Assembly: GCF_900112675.1 (NCBI RefSeq)
Contig: NZ_FOMQ01000013.1
Span: forward strand, 1 to 64,000
DNA length: 64,000 nucleotides
Direction of reading: 5' to 3'
From: Paracidovorax konjaci
GTDB lineage: Bacteria; Pseudomonadota; Gammaproteobacteria; Burkholderiales; Burkholderiaceae_C
Shown: positions 19,789 through 28,240 of the stretch, one piece after another
Layout: each line of letters starts with the position of its first letter
Position numbering within the stretch: the first letter of the stretch is position 1
The notes under the pieces: model-generated
Database searches by the model: none
Seen by the model: only the letters and a program-made list of their open reading frames with translations
Told to the model about the DNA's origin: nothing
Made by a program: the position numbers and the translations under genes

Positions 19789-20343
19789 TCAATGGCCTGC
19801 GAAATCGACCAGCGTGAAAAGCGGCAGGCCGGATTCACGCAGCCGGCGGGAGCCGCCGAGTTCCGGCAGGTCCACGATGGCCGCGCCTTCGGTCACCGTC
19901 GCGCCCAGCCGCTCCAGCAGCTTGCGGCCCGCCATCATCGTGCCGCCGGTCGCGATCAGGTCGTCGATCAGCAGCACCCGGTCGCCGGCTTTGACGGCGT
20001 CGGCATGCAATTCCACCGTGGCACTGCCGTATTCCAACTCATAGGTCTCCTCGACCGTGGTGAACGGCAGCTTGCCCTTCTTGCGGATCGGCACGAAGCC
20101 GATGTTGAGCTCATAGGCGACCACGGCGCCGAGGATGAAGCCGCGCGCGTCGAGCCCGGCCACCACGTCGGGACGCAGCCCCTTGTCCATGTACCGGTGG
20201 ACGAAGGCATCGATGAGCACGCGGAAAACCTTCGGGTTCTGCAGCAGTGGCGTGATGTCCCGGAACTGCACACCCGGCGCGGGCCAGTCGGGCACGGTGC
20301 GGATGTATTGGCGGAGGTATTCGTTGACGCTGAGGTCTTGCAT
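19789..20343 (-). CDS. apt: Adenine phosphoribosyltransferase
   Basis: 184 residues, normal length. It converts adenine and PRPP to AMP in purine salvage. The PRPP-binding motif is [13 protein letters not shown], and [11 protein letters not shown] is the second conserved Apt block. The N-terminus ([20 protein letters not shown]) is typical. It is read toward the PepSY gene, with the antiporter gene upstream on the same strand at 100 bases. Confidence 0.97.
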   Translation of the reverse strand: MQDLSVNEYLRQYIRTVPDWPAPGVQFRDITPLLQNPKVFRVLIDAFVHRYMDKGLRPDVVAGLDARGFILGAVVAYELNIGFVPIRKKGKLPFTTVEETYELEYGSATVELHADAVKAGDRVLLIDDLIATGGTMMAGRKLLERLGATVTEGAAIVDLPELGGSRRLRESGLPLFTLVDFAGH

Positions 20344-20443
20344 GGCGTGAATCCGCCCGGGAGGCGGCCGCGTGGCCGGTCGGGCGAGGCAAAACCGGCA
20401 GTGTAGGGCGGGAGCGGATGCGGCCCCAACCGCCCCCTGCGCA

Positions 20444-22429
20444 TCAGCCGCGCAGCAGCGCGTCTTCCGCCAGCGCCAGCGCGGCGGGATGGCCCGAGAT
20501 CACGAGCGTGTCGCCTTCGGAGAGCACGCTTTCCTCCGACGGCGTGGAGCTGCGGCCGTCCTTGTGGCGAAGGTTGACCACCCGCACGCCGATGGCGTGC
20601 ATGGGCAGGTCGGCCAGTGCCTGGCCCAGCGTGCCGGCGCCGGGGGGCAGGGTGACCGTGGCGAGGCGCTCCTGTTCGCGCTCCGAGCCGGTGTCGTCGT
20701 CCGCACCGTGGAAGTAGCCGCGCAGCAGGTTGTAGCGCGCATCGCGCTGCTCCTGCACGAGCCGAAGCACCCGCCGCATCGGAACGCCCACGAGCGCCAG
20801 CGCATGGCTGGCCAGCATGAGGGATCCTTCGATGGCCTCGGGCACCACTTCGGTCGCGCCGGCCGCCTGCAGCTTGTCGAGGTGGAGGTCGTCCTGGGTG
20901 CGCACCACCACCGGTACCTGCGGCGCGTGCGCCCGGGTGTTCGCAAGCACTTTCAGGGTGGCGGGAATGTCGAGATAGGTCACCGCCACGGCGCTGGCGC
21001 GCACCAGCCCTGCCGCCATCAGCGCCTGCAGGCGCGTGGCGTCGCCGTAGACCACCGAATCGCCCGCGGCGGCGGCCTGCCGCACGCGGTCGGGATCGAG
21101 GTCGAGCGCCATGTAGGGGATGTGCTCGCGCTCCAGCATGCGCGCCAGGTTCTGCCCGCAACGCCCATAGCCGCAGATCAGCACGTGGCCGCTGGTATTG
21201 ATGGCCTTGCGCGCGATGGTGGTCATCTGCAGCGACTGCTGCAGCCAGTCGCTGGCGACCAGTTTCATCACGATGGGATTGCTGTACTGGATCAGGAACG
21301 GCGTGGCCAGCATCGACAGGACCATGGCCGCCAGCACGGGGTTCATGAGCGCGGGCTCGATCAGCGCATGCTCCTGCGTGAGGGAGAGCAGCACGAAACC
21401 GAACTCGCCGGCCTGCGCCAGGTAGAGCCCCGTGCGCAGCGACACACCCGTGGTGGCGCCCATGCCACGCGCGAGCAGCAGGATCACGCCGGCCTTGAGG
21501 AGCAGGGGCACGACCAGCAGCACCAGCACCAGCGCCCAGCGCTCCAGCAGGATGTGCCAGTCGAGCATCATGCCGACGGTGATGAAGAACAGCCCGAGCA
21601 GCACATCGTGGAACGGGCGGATGTCGGTGCCCACCTGGTGCCGGTATTCGGTTTCGGACACCAGCACGCCCGCGATGAATGCGCCCAGCGCGAGCGACAG
21701 GCCCGCCACCTCCGTGAGCCACGCCAGACCGAGCGTGATGAGCAGCAGGTTCAGCATGAACAACTCGTCGCTCTTGCGGCGCGCCACCAGGGTGAGCCAC
21801 CAGCGCATCACGCGCTGCCCGCCTACCAGCAGCACCGCCACGAGCACGGTGGCCTTGAGCAGCGCGAGCCCCAGCGCCACCAGCAGCCGCTCCGGCGAGG
21901 ATCCGAGCGCGGGTATCAGCACCAGCAGCGGCACCACGGCCAGGTCCTGGAACAGCAGCACTCCCAGCACGCGCCGGCCGTGTTCCGTTTCCAGTTCCGC
22001 GCGCTCGCTCATGAGCTTGACCACGATGGCCGTGCTGCTCATCACGAGCGTGCCGCCCAGGGCCAGCGCGGTCTGCCAGCCCATCTGCCACAAGCCGCCC
22101 ACGAAGCGCGAAAGCAGCAGCATGCCTGCCATGCCGGCTGTCAGCGTCAGGCCCACCTGGAGCAGGCCCAGCCCGAAGACGAACTGGCGCATGGCGCGCA
22201 GCTTGGAAAGGCTGAATTCCAGGCCGATCGAGAACATCAGGAAAACGACCCCGAACTCGCCGAGGTGGCGCACGCCTTCGGAGTTCTGGGTGAGCGCAAG
22301 CGCATGGGGCCCGATCAGGATGCCTGCGGCCAGGTAGCCCAGCATCGGCGGCAGCTTGAGGCTGCGGCATGCCACCACACCGAGCACGGCGGCCAGCAGG
22401 TAGAGCAACGTCAGGGCAAGCGAGGACAT
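20444..22429 (-). CDS. Kef-type cation:proton antiporter with RCK domains (CPA2 family)
   Basis: 661 residues from the ATG at 22427-22429; the longer open frame upstream is not convincing. About 385 N-terminal residues form a 12-helix Na+/H+-exchanger-type membrane domain, starting [20 protein letters not shown] with [13 protein letters not shown]. Then comes an RCK_N/TrkA-N domain with [19 protein letters not shown] and a C-terminal TrkA_C domain ([17 protein letters not shown]). This layout matches KefB/KefC/YbaL-like potassium efflux or pH-homeostasis systems. No ancillary KefF/KefG gene is adjacent, so glutathione control is unproven. Confidence 0.92.
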   Translation of the reverse strand: MSSLALTLLYLLAAVLGVVACRSLKLPPMLGYLAAGILIGPHALALTQNSEGVRHLGEFGVVFLMFSIGLEFSLSKLRAMRQFVFGLGLLQVGLTLTAGMAGMLLLSRFVGGLWQMGWQTALALGGTLVMSSTAIVVKLMSERAELETEHGRRVLGVLLFQDLAVVPLLVLIPALGSSPERLLVALGLALLKATVLVAVLLVGGQRVMRWWLTLVARRKSDELFMLNLLLITLGLAWLTEVAGLSLALGAFIAGVLVSETEYRHQVGTDIRPFHDVLLGLFFITVGMMLDWHILLERWALVLVLLVVPLLLKAGVILLLARGMGATTGVSLRTGLYLAQAGEFGFVLLSLTQEHALIEPALMNPVLAAMVLSMLATPFLIQYSNPIVMKLVASDWLQQSLQMTTIARKAINTSGHVLICGYGRCGQNLARMLEREHIPYMALDLDPDRVRQAAAAGDSVVYGDATRLQALMAAGLVRASAVAVTYLDIPATLKVLANTRAHAPQVPVVVRTQDDLHLDKLQAAGATEVVPEAIEGSLMLASHALALVGVPMRRVLRLVQEQRDARYNLLRGYFHGADDDTGSEREQERLATVTLPPGAGTLGQALADLPMHAIGVRVVNLRHKDGRSSTPSEESVLSEGDTLVISGHPAALALAEDALLRG

Positions 22430-22590
22430 GCCCGATGCTAGCCGAGCGTCGCGGTGTTTCTGCGCTTGCGCTGGGCTGCCATGGCGGTATCGCCATGGCC
22501 CCGCGCAGACGCAGCGCGGGGCCCGAGTCCCGCGGGCGGGGCATTGGCGACCGCCGCGGGCGGGGAAGGGGCGACGAATAGAATCCTGGG

Positions 22591-23613
22591 ATGCCTTCCG
22601 CTCCCTCTGCACCGGTGCCGACCGCCATGCCTGCGGCGCCTTTTTCCACCGAACGCGCCCTCCGCCTGGCCCGCGAAACCTTCGACATCGAGGCCGCCGC
22701 GCTGGCAGGCCTGGCGGCCCGTGTGGGCGACGCGTTCGCCGAAGCGGTGCGCCGCATCCTGGACACCTCGGGGCGCGTGGTGGTCATGGGCATGGGCAAG
22801 AGCGGGCACGTGGGCCGCAAGATCGCGGCCACCCTGGCATCCACGGGCACCCCGGCGTTTTTCGTCCATCCGGCCGAGGCCGCCCATGGCGACCTCGGCA
22901 TGGTGACATCCGGCGATCTGGTGCTGGCCATCTCCAACAGCGGCGAGAGCGGCGAACTCACCGTGCTGCTGCCCGTGCTCAAGCGCCTGGGCATTCCGCT
23001 GGTGGCCATGACGGGGGGCCTGCACTCCACGCTGGCCCGCCATGCCGATCTGGTGCTCGATTGCAGCGTCGATCGCGAAGCCTGCCCCCTCAACCTTGCG
23101 CCGACGGCCAGCACCACCGCCCAGCTGGCCATGGGCGATGCACTGGCCGTGGCCCTGCTGGATGCGCGGGGTTTCCGGTCCGAAGACTTCGCACGGTCCC
23201 ATCCCGGAGGAGCGCTGGGCCGCAAGCTGCTCACCCATGTGAGCGATGTGATGCGCTCGGGCGATGAAGTCCCGCACGTATTGCCGGAGGCTTCCTTCAG
23301 CGAACTGATGCGGGAGATGAGCGCCAAGCGGCTGGGCACGTCGGCGATCGCGGATGCGCACGGCAAGGTGCTCGGCATCTTCACCGATGGCGATCTGCGC
23401 CGCCGCATCGAAGCGGGCGCCGACTTGCGCAGCGTCACGGCCCGCGACGTCATGCAGCCGGGCCCGAGGACCATCGCGCCCGATGCGCTGGCGGTGGATG
23501 CCGCCGAGATGATGGAGCGGCATGCCATCACCAGCGTGCTCGTCACCGCTGCCAATGGCGCGCTGGTGGGTGTCGTCCACATCGGCGACCTCATGCGGGC
23601 GAAGGTCATCTGA
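22591..23613 (+). CDS. kdsD: Arabinose-5-phosphate isomerase (KpsF/GutQ family)
   Basis: 340 residues. It converts ribulose-5-phosphate to arabinose-5-phosphate, the first step to KDO for lipopolysaccharide. The SIS domain shows GRVVVMGMGKSGHVGRKIAA and SNSGESGELTVLLP. Two CBS domains follow (DVMRSGDEVPHVLPEASFSE; DVMQPGPRTIAPDALAVDAA). A second ATG 13 codons in is possible. The gene overlaps kdsC by TGATG, and with lptC forms a LPS unit divergent from the antiporter. Confidence 0.95.
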   Translation: MPSAPSAPVPTAMPAAPFSTERALRLARETFDIEAAALAGLAARVGDAFAEAVRRILDTSGRVVVMGMGKSGHVGRKIAATLASTGTPAFFVHPAEAAHGDLGMVTSGDLVLAISNSGESGELTVLLPVLKRLGIPLVAMTGGLHSTLARHADLVLDCSVDREACPLNLAPTASTTAQLAMGDALAVALLDARGFRSEDFARSHPGGALGRKLLTHVSDVMRSGDEVPHVLPEASFSELMREMSAKRLGTSAIADAHGKVLGIFTDGDLRRRIEAGADLRSVTARDVMQPGPRTIAPDALAVDAAEMMERHAITSVLVTAANGALVGVVHIGDLMRAKVI

Positions 23614-24221
23614 TGCCACATCTGAACATCGCCATGCCTGCATCGACTTCTCCGGTTCCGGATACGCTGCCTGCTCTGCGGCCGGCATTGCAGTTCGATC
23701 CTGCCCTGCTGCTGCGTGCGCAGGATGTCCGGGTCGCTTTCTTCGACGTCGATGGCGTGCTGACCGACGGCGGGCTCTACATCGGCGAGGCTGGCGAAAC
23801 GCTCAAGCGGTTCCATACGCTCGACGGGCACGGCATCAAGCTTCTGCAGAGAGCGGGCATCGTGCCGGCCGTGGTGACCGGGCGCGACGCGCCTGCGCTG
23901 CGCCTGCGCCTGCAGGCCCTGGGCGTGGTCCACGCGCGGTTCGGCACCGAAAACAAGCGCCCGGCAGCCGAAGCCATCCTGGCGGAACTGGGACTCGGCT
24001 GGCACCAGGCGGCCGCGATCGGCGATGACTGGCCCGATCTGCCGGTCATGCGGCGCTGCGCCTTCGCCTGCGCGCCTTTGCAGGCCCATGCGGAAGCTCG
24101 GGCCGTCGCCCACTACACCACTTCGGCCCCTGGCGGCGGCGGTGCGGCCCGCGAGTTCTGCGACCTGTTGCTGGTGGCCAGTGGCCGCTATGCGGCGCTG
24201 CTGGAGGCCCACGCCGCATGA
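23613..24221 (+). CDS. kdsC: KDO-8-phosphate phosphatase (HAD family, type C0)
   Basis: 202 residues. It removes phosphate from KDO-8-phosphate. The HAD nucleophile motif is FFDVDGVLTDG (the second Asp as acid/base), VVTGRDAPALRLR is motif II, NKRPAAEAIL gives the lysine and GDDWPDLPVM is motif III. An extra 30 or so residues precede the core; internal starts are possible. It overlaps kdsD upstream and lptC downstream by four bases. Confidence 0.95.
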   Translation: MPHLNIAMPASTSPVPDTLPALRPALQFDPALLLRAQDVRVAFFDVDGVLTDGGLYIGEAGETLKRFHTLDGHGIKLLQRAGIVPAVVTGRDAPALRLRLQALGVVHARFGTENKRPAAEAILAELGLGWHQAAAIGDDWPDLPVMRRCAFACAPLQAHAEARAVAHYTTSAPGGGGAAREFCDLLLVASGRYAALLEAHAA

Positions 24222-24832
24222 TCGGCCGCGTTCGCAGGGTATGGGACCGGCTTTCCCTGTATCTGCCGGTGGTGCTCATGGGCGTCATGGCCTTGGGCAC
24301 CTGGTGGCTGGTGCGCAACGCGCCGAAGCCGGCGCGGCCCGCCCAGGTGGCGGCTCCCACGCATGAGCCCGACTATTTCATGCGCGATTTCTCGGTCAAG
24401 AGTTTCGATGCAACGGGGCGGCTTCAGAGCGAAGTGCGCGGCAAGGTCGCTCGGCACTACCCCGATAACGACACGCTGGAAATCGACAACGCGCACATGC
24501 GTTCGGTGGGGCCGGACGGCCGCATCACCGTGGCCACCGGCAACCGGGCGCTCACCAACGCCGATGGCTCGGAAGTCCAGCTTTTCGGCAATGCCGTCGT
24601 CACGCGGGAGCCTTTGAACCGGCCCGGCCATGAGCCCATGCCCCAGTTGCAGTTCCGTGGCGAATTCCTCCATGCCTGGCTCAACAGCGAGCGTGTCCGC
24701 TCGAACCAGCCGGTCACGCTGACCCGGGGCGCGGACCAGTTCACCGCCGAGAGCATGGAGTACGACAACCTGGAGCAGATCATGCAATTGCGCGGCCGGG
24801 TGCGCGGCATGCTGATGCCGCCGTCCCGCTGA
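24218..24832 (+). CDS. lptC: LPS export system protein LptC
   Basis: 204 residues: a bitopic inner-membrane protein of the LptBFGC exporter that passes LPS to LptA. One N-terminal membrane helix (LYLPVVLMGVMALGTWWLV) is followed by a beta-jellyroll domain with HEPDYFMRDFSVKSFDATG, LEIDNAHM and AESMEYDNLEQIMQLRGRVR. It overlaps kdsC by ATGA. The usual next genes lptA and lptB are absent; a dehydrogenase follows. Confidence 0.92.
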   Translation: MIGRVRRVWDRLSLYLPVVLMGVMALGTWWLVRNAPKPARPAQVAAPTHEPDYFMRDFSVKSFDATGRLQSEVRGKVARHYPDNDTLEIDNAHMRSVGPDGRITVATGNRALTNADGSEVQLFGNAVVTREPLNRPGHEPMPQLQFRGEFLHAWLNSERVRSNQPVTLTRGADQFTAESMEYDNLEQIMQLRGRVRGMLMPPSR

Positions 24833-24885
24833 CCTGGGCCTGCACCCGCCGAACCGAACCGCTCCATCGTCATGGGAGACCTGCA

Positions 24886-25710
24886 ATGAGCCCTCGCCCC
24901 CTGGTTTTCATCACCGGTGCATCCAGCGGCATCGGACAGGCGTTGGCGCTCCGCTACCACCAGGCGGGCTACCGTTTGGCCCTGGTGGCACGGCGCGCAG
25001 CGGAAATCCAGGCCTGGGCGGATGCCAGCGGCCTGGGTACCCACGATTTTCGGATCTACCGCGCCGACGTGGCGCAACCCGACAGCATCATCGCGGCGGG
25101 CGGGGAGTGCATGGCCGAGCAAGGACTGCCTGACGTGGTGATCGCGAATGCCGGCATCAGCGTCGGCATGGACACGGCGGAGCGGGAAGACCTCGATGTC
25201 ATGGCCCGGACCTTCGCCACCAACAACCTCGGCATGGCGGCGACGTTCCATCCGTTCGTGCCGGGCATGGTCCAACGGGGAAGCGGCACGCTGGTGGGCA
25301 TCGGAAGCGTGGCCGGCATCCGCGGCCTGCCGGGTCACGGTGCCTATTGCTCCAGCAAGGCGGCTGTCATCAGCTACTGCGAGAGCCTGCGGGGTGAATT
25401 GCGGCCCAGTGGTGTGCGGGTGGTCACGCTCTGCCCGGGTTATATCGACACGCCGCTCACGTGCCAGAACCGCTATGCCATGCCGTTCCTCATGCAACCC
25501 GCCGATTTTGCCGACAAGGCGTATGCCGCCATCGGCGCAGGAGCCCGGTACCGCGTGATCCCCTGGCAAATGGGCGTGGTCGGCAAGTTGCTGCGCCTGC
25601 TGCCCGGCGGCTTGTTCGATCGATTGCTGGCAGGTCGGCCCCGCAAGCATCGGACGGGCGATGCGAATGGCAGGACCGCGGATGCGCCGCGCGGAGACCG
25701 GCAGAGCTGA
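24886..25710 (+). CDS. Short-chain dehydrogenase/reductase (SDR)
   Basis: 274 residues. The classical SDR signatures are present: TGASSGIGQ (cofactor loop), IANAGIS (NAG), GSVAGIRG (catalytic Ser) and YCSSK (catalytic Tyr and Lys). A C-terminal basic tail follows a hydrophobic stretch (GVVGKLLRLLPGGLFDRLL), which might associate with the membrane. It has its own ribosome site (GGGAGACCTGCA) 53 bases after lptC, so it may be in the same transcript. Substrate unknown. Confidence 0.9.
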   Translation: MSPRPLVFITGASSGIGQALALRYHQAGYRLALVARRAAEIQAWADASGLGTHDFRIYRADVAQPDSIIAAGGECMAEQGLPDVVIANAGISVGMDTAEREDLDVMARTFATNNLGMAATFHPFVPGMVQRGSGTLVGIGSVAGIRGLPGHGAYCSSKAAVISYCESLRGELRPSGVRVVTLCPGYIDTPLTCQNRYAMPFLMQPADFADKAYAAIGAGARYRVIPWQMGVVGKLLRLLPGGLFDRLLAGRPRKHRTGDANGRTADAPRGDRQS

Positions 25711-25816
25711 AGAGCCTGAGCGACTCGCAGGCCCGAAAAGGTCTTGCCCGACTCTGCGATGGAGTACCGTATGGCCCTGAAGCAGGCGCTGCCAGAACGT
25801 GCGGCACCGTCAAAGC

Positions 25817-25840
25817 AAAAAGGCCCCGAAGGGCCTTTGG
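25817..25840 (-). terminator. Rho-independent terminator after the first RRM gene
   Basis: On the minus strand the stem AGGCCC / GGGCCT with a TTCG-type loop is followed by TTTTTGC. It lies 65 bases past the stop of the 25905-26435 gene. Confidence 0.75.
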
Positions 25841-25904
25841 ACAGAAAGAAAGAGGGGCTGGGTCTCCTCGCAGAAGCAACCCAGCTGACGCACGCTGCAG
25901 GTGC

Positions 25905-26435
25905 TCAGTAGCCGCCGCCGTTGTTGCCGCCGCCACCGCCGTAACCGCCGCGGCCACCACCGCCGCCGCCATTGCGGGCACCGGAGCCATAGGGGCTGCG
26001 GAAGCCGCCGTCACCACGGCCGCCATAGCCACCACCGCCGCCGCCTTCGCGACCGCCGCCGCCATAGCCGCCACCGCCATCACCACGTCCACCGCCGTAT
26101 CCACCACCGCCGCCGCCACTGCGTCCACCGCCGTAGCCGCCACCACCGCCGCCGCCAAAGCCGCCACCGCTACGGGGAGGGCGGGCTTCCATCGGGCGAG
26201 CTTCGTTGACCACGATGCTGCGGCCGCCCAGGGATTGGCCGTTCATGCCGTTGATGGCCGCCTGGGCCTCGGCGTCACTGCCCATCTCGACAAAGCCGAA
26301 ACCTTTGGAGCGGCCCGTGTCACGCTCCATCATGACTTTCGCGCTGGTCACGGCGCCGAATTCGCCGAAGGCCTGCTCGAGATCGCTGTCGCGCACGGAG
26401 TACGGCAGGTTGCCTACGTACAGTTTGTTGCCCAT
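25905..26435 (-). CDS. RRM-type RNA-binding protein with glycine-rich tail
   Basis: 176 residues from MGNKLYVGNLPYSVRDSDLE; the ATG is preceded by AGGAGTCC. An RNA-recognition motif fills residues 1-80, with RNP2 (LYVGNL) and RNP1 (RSKGFGFVEM). The rest is a Gly/Arg/Tyr tail with many GGYGGG and RGD repeats. Such bacterial glycine-rich RRM proteins are often cold-induced RNA chaperones. A paralogue lies directly upstream at 26699-27073, so the pair is a tandem duplication. Confidence 0.93.
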   Translation of the reverse strand: MGNKLYVGNLPYSVRDSDLEQAFGEFGAVTSAKVMMERDTGRSKGFGFVEMGSDAEAQAAINGMNGQSLGGRSIVVNEARPMEARPPRSGGGFGGGGGGGYGGGRSGGGGGGYGGGRGDGGGGYGGGGREGGGGGGYGGRGDGGFRSPYGSGARNGGGGGGRGGYGGGGGNNGGGY

Positions 26436-26635
26436 CACGGGACTCCTCAAAAACACATGGAAAAAGCGATGGAGTCCCGAAAACGCAGCCAGTCGGTCAT
26501 TTAGAGCCCCTATGCGCGAAACTGACGGATCCCCGCAATGCAACGCGAAAAAACATTTTTCGCCGAAGCATTATGGGCCATAAAGAGTTGAAAAGATCAA
26601 GCCATCCAAAGCCTCTGATTCGCTCGGGCATGAAT

Positions 26636-26664
26636 AAAAAAAGGACCCGCGAGGGTCCTTTTTT
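26636..26664 (-). terminator. Rho-independent terminator after the second RRM gene
   Basis: Perfect stem AAAAAAGGACCC / GGGTCCTTTTTT with a four-base loop. It is symmetrical and could act on both strands; it lies 35 bases beyond the stop of the minus-strand gene at 26699. Confidence 0.9.
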
Positions 26665-26698
26665 GTATCTGTTGGCAACCGCGCTGGGCGGTAACCCA

Positions 26699-27073
26699 TC
26701 AGTAGTTGCGGCCGCCGCCGTAGCCACCGCCATTGCCGCCGCCGAAGCCGCCGCTGCGGCCACCGCCGCCGTAGCCACCGCCACCATTGCCGCCGCCGAA
26801 GCCGCCGCTACGGGGAGGGCGGGCTTCCATCGGGCGAGCCTCGTTCACGACGAGATCACGGCCACCGAAGTTCTGGCCGTGCGCGCCTTGGATGGCGGCT
26901 TGTGCTTCGGCATCGCTGCCCATTTCGACGAAGCCGAAACCCTTGGAGCGGCCGGTGTCACGTTCCATCATGACCTTGGCGCTGGAGACGGAGCCGTATT
27001 GGCTGAACGTCTGTTGCAGGTCGTCGTCACGGAAGGAATAGGGCAGGTTGCCCACGTAGAGTTTGTTGCCCAT
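26699..27073 (-). CDS. RRM-type RNA-binding protein with short glycine-rich tail (paralogue)
   Basis: 124 residues, MGNKLYVGNLPYSFRDDDLQ onward. The RRM (residues 1-80) has RNP2 LYVGNL and RNP1 RSKGFGFVEM, and is close to identical in layout to its neighbour at 25905-26435, including the linker NEARPMEARPPRSGG. The Gly-rich tail is about 50 residues shorter. Its leader also resembles that of the neighbour (GGACTCCT...GCGATGGAG...CCCGA on the plus strand), so the duplication included the 5' region. Separate terminators suggest separate transcripts. Confidence 0.93.
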   Translation of the reverse strand: MGNKLYVGNLPYSFRDDDLQQTFSQYGSVSSAKVMMERDTGRSKGFGFVEMGSDAEAQAAIQGAHGQNFGGRDLVVNEARPMEARPPRSGGFGGGNGGGGYGGGGRSGGFGGGNGGGYGGGRNY

Positions 27074-27340
27074 GAAGGACTCCTAAAAAAAACAAGAAAA
27101 CGCGATGGAGCCCGACGCAACCAGCAAACCTGTGACGATTTCAGAGACGCGAAACCGACCAATCACCGCAATTTGCATCCCTGCAAGCAGAAACGCCGAA
27201 CCATTATCAACCAACTATTCCGGAGTGCAGGATGAAAATTGGCGCGGTTGCAACGTTCGAGGGGGGTATTTACCCGGGTTTTGCGTGGCGTGGGCGGTTT
27301 TTGCCGACCGATGGGCGGCTCCGGGCTCGCACTACAATCG

Positions 27341-27503
27341 CGACAGTCTTTGGGGAGTAGCCCGCCCGGCGCCATGTTTCGCACGGGGGCATGCGTCAAC
27401 AAACTTGGGCCGTTCCGGCCTATGGCGCATGCGGTTCCACCGAACTGGGCGAGACCATTGACTGCGTACCGATCCAATGGCCGGAGTCGGGGCGCAGTCA
27501 ATG
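27341..27503 (+). ncRNA. yybP-ykoY (Mn2+) riboswitch with switching hairpin
   Basis: The conserved blocks of this family are all visible in order: CTTTGGGGAGTAGCC (27349-27362), GCATGCGTCAACAAACTTGG (27390-27408) and GGGCGAGACC (27446-27455). The P1 stem pairs CGACAGTC with GACTGCG. The same 3' strand can instead pair perfectly over 11 bases with CGCAGTCAATG (27493-27503), giving an alternative hairpin as the expression platform. A TACAAT -10-like hexamer is at 27333-27338. The downstream gene is a manganese exporter, the family's usual target. Confidence 0.88.
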
Positions 27504-27539
27504 CTGTCTGCTCATATATCCGGCCGGATACCCCACGCC

Positions 27540-28118
27540 ATGGAAGCCTTTCTCGTTTCTACGTCCATCGTCGCGCTCGCCGAGATGGGCGACAAGACCC
27601 AACTCCTGTCCCTCGTCCTCGCGGCCCGTTTCCGCAAGCCCTGGCCCATCGTGCTCGGCATTCTCGTGGCGACCACCGCCAACCATGCCCTGGCGGGTGC
27701 GGTGGGCGCCTGGGTGACCACCGTCATCGGCCCGCAGATGCTGCGGTGGATCCTGGGTTTGTCGTTCATCGCCATGGCCGCGTGGATGCTGATTCCCGAC
27801 AAGCTGGATGAAGACGAGGCCGGTGGGCCGCCGCGCTTCGGCGTGTTCGGCACCACGCTGGTGGCGTTCTTCTTGGCCGAGATGGGCGACAAGACCCAGG
27901 TGGCGACGGTGATGCTGGCTGCGCAGTACAACGCCTATGCATGGGTGGTGGCGGGCACCACGCTCGGGATGATGCTGGCCAACGCGCCGGTCGTCTGGCT
28001 GGGCGAGCGCATCACGCGGCGTGTGCCGATCCGCGCGGTGCACGTGGTGTCGGCGGTCATTTTCCTGGTGCTGGGGCTGATCGCGCTGTTCGCTCCTGCG
28101 GCCGGTCCTTTGGCATAA
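27540..28118 (+). CDS. UPF0016/GDT1-family manganese exporter
   Basis: 192 residues from MEAFLVSTSIVALAEMGDKT. Two copies of the signature EMGDKTQ, one in each half (residues about 15 and 115), mark the internally duplicated GDT1/TMEM165 fold with six membrane helices. Bacterial members export Mn2+ (MneA-type). A typical Mn2+ riboswitch precedes it, so expression probably rises with manganese. No strong Shine-Dalgarno sequence is visible before the ATG; longer starts upstream fall inside the riboswitch and are unlikely. Confidence 0.92.
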   Translation: MEAFLVSTSIVALAEMGDKTQLLSLVLAARFRKPWPIVLGILVATTANHALAGAVGAWVTTVIGPQMLRWILGLSFIAMAAWMLIPDKLDEDEAGGPPRFGVFGTTLVAFFLAEMGDKTQVATVMLAAQYNAYAWVVAGTTLGMMLANAPVVWLGERITRRVPIRAVHVVSAVIFLVLGLIALFAPAAGPLA

Positions 28119-28128
28119 TTGCCGCTCA

Positions 28129-28178
28129 CGCGCCGATTTGCCAAAGCTTGCGGGCGCTTTATAAATCCAGCTAAAGAC
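28129..28178 (+). ncRNA. SAM-II riboswitch
   Basis: The compact SAM-II consensus is readable: P1 GCGCC (28130-28134) pairs with GGCGC (28153-28157), enclosing GATTTG and AGCTTGCGG. TTTATAAAT and GCTAAAG follow and form the pseudoknot region. A CATAAT hexamer (28114-28119) could be the -10. The next gene is metX, a standard target in proteobacteria. Confidence 0.88.
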
Positions 28179-28201
28179 CCGACCGATGGTGCACAGCGAC
28201 G

Positions 28202-28235
28202 ACCCGGCCTCGTTTTTAGCGATGCCGGGTTTTTC
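28202..28235 (+). terminator. Attenuator-type terminator between SAM-II and metX
   Basis: ACCCGGC (28202-28208) pairs with GCCGGGT (28224-28230), with an extra TCG/CGA after one mismatch, and is followed by TTTTC. It ends six bases before the metX ATG. It probably links SAM binding to transcription termination. Confidence 0.75.
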
Positions 28236-28240
28236 TTTCC

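Noticed and set aside
19496-19792. Upstream extension of the PepSY flavoreductase reading frame to 19792
   Set aside because: It would run through the Fur-like box and has no domain features; the GTG at 19495 has a ribosome site and gives a normal N-terminus.
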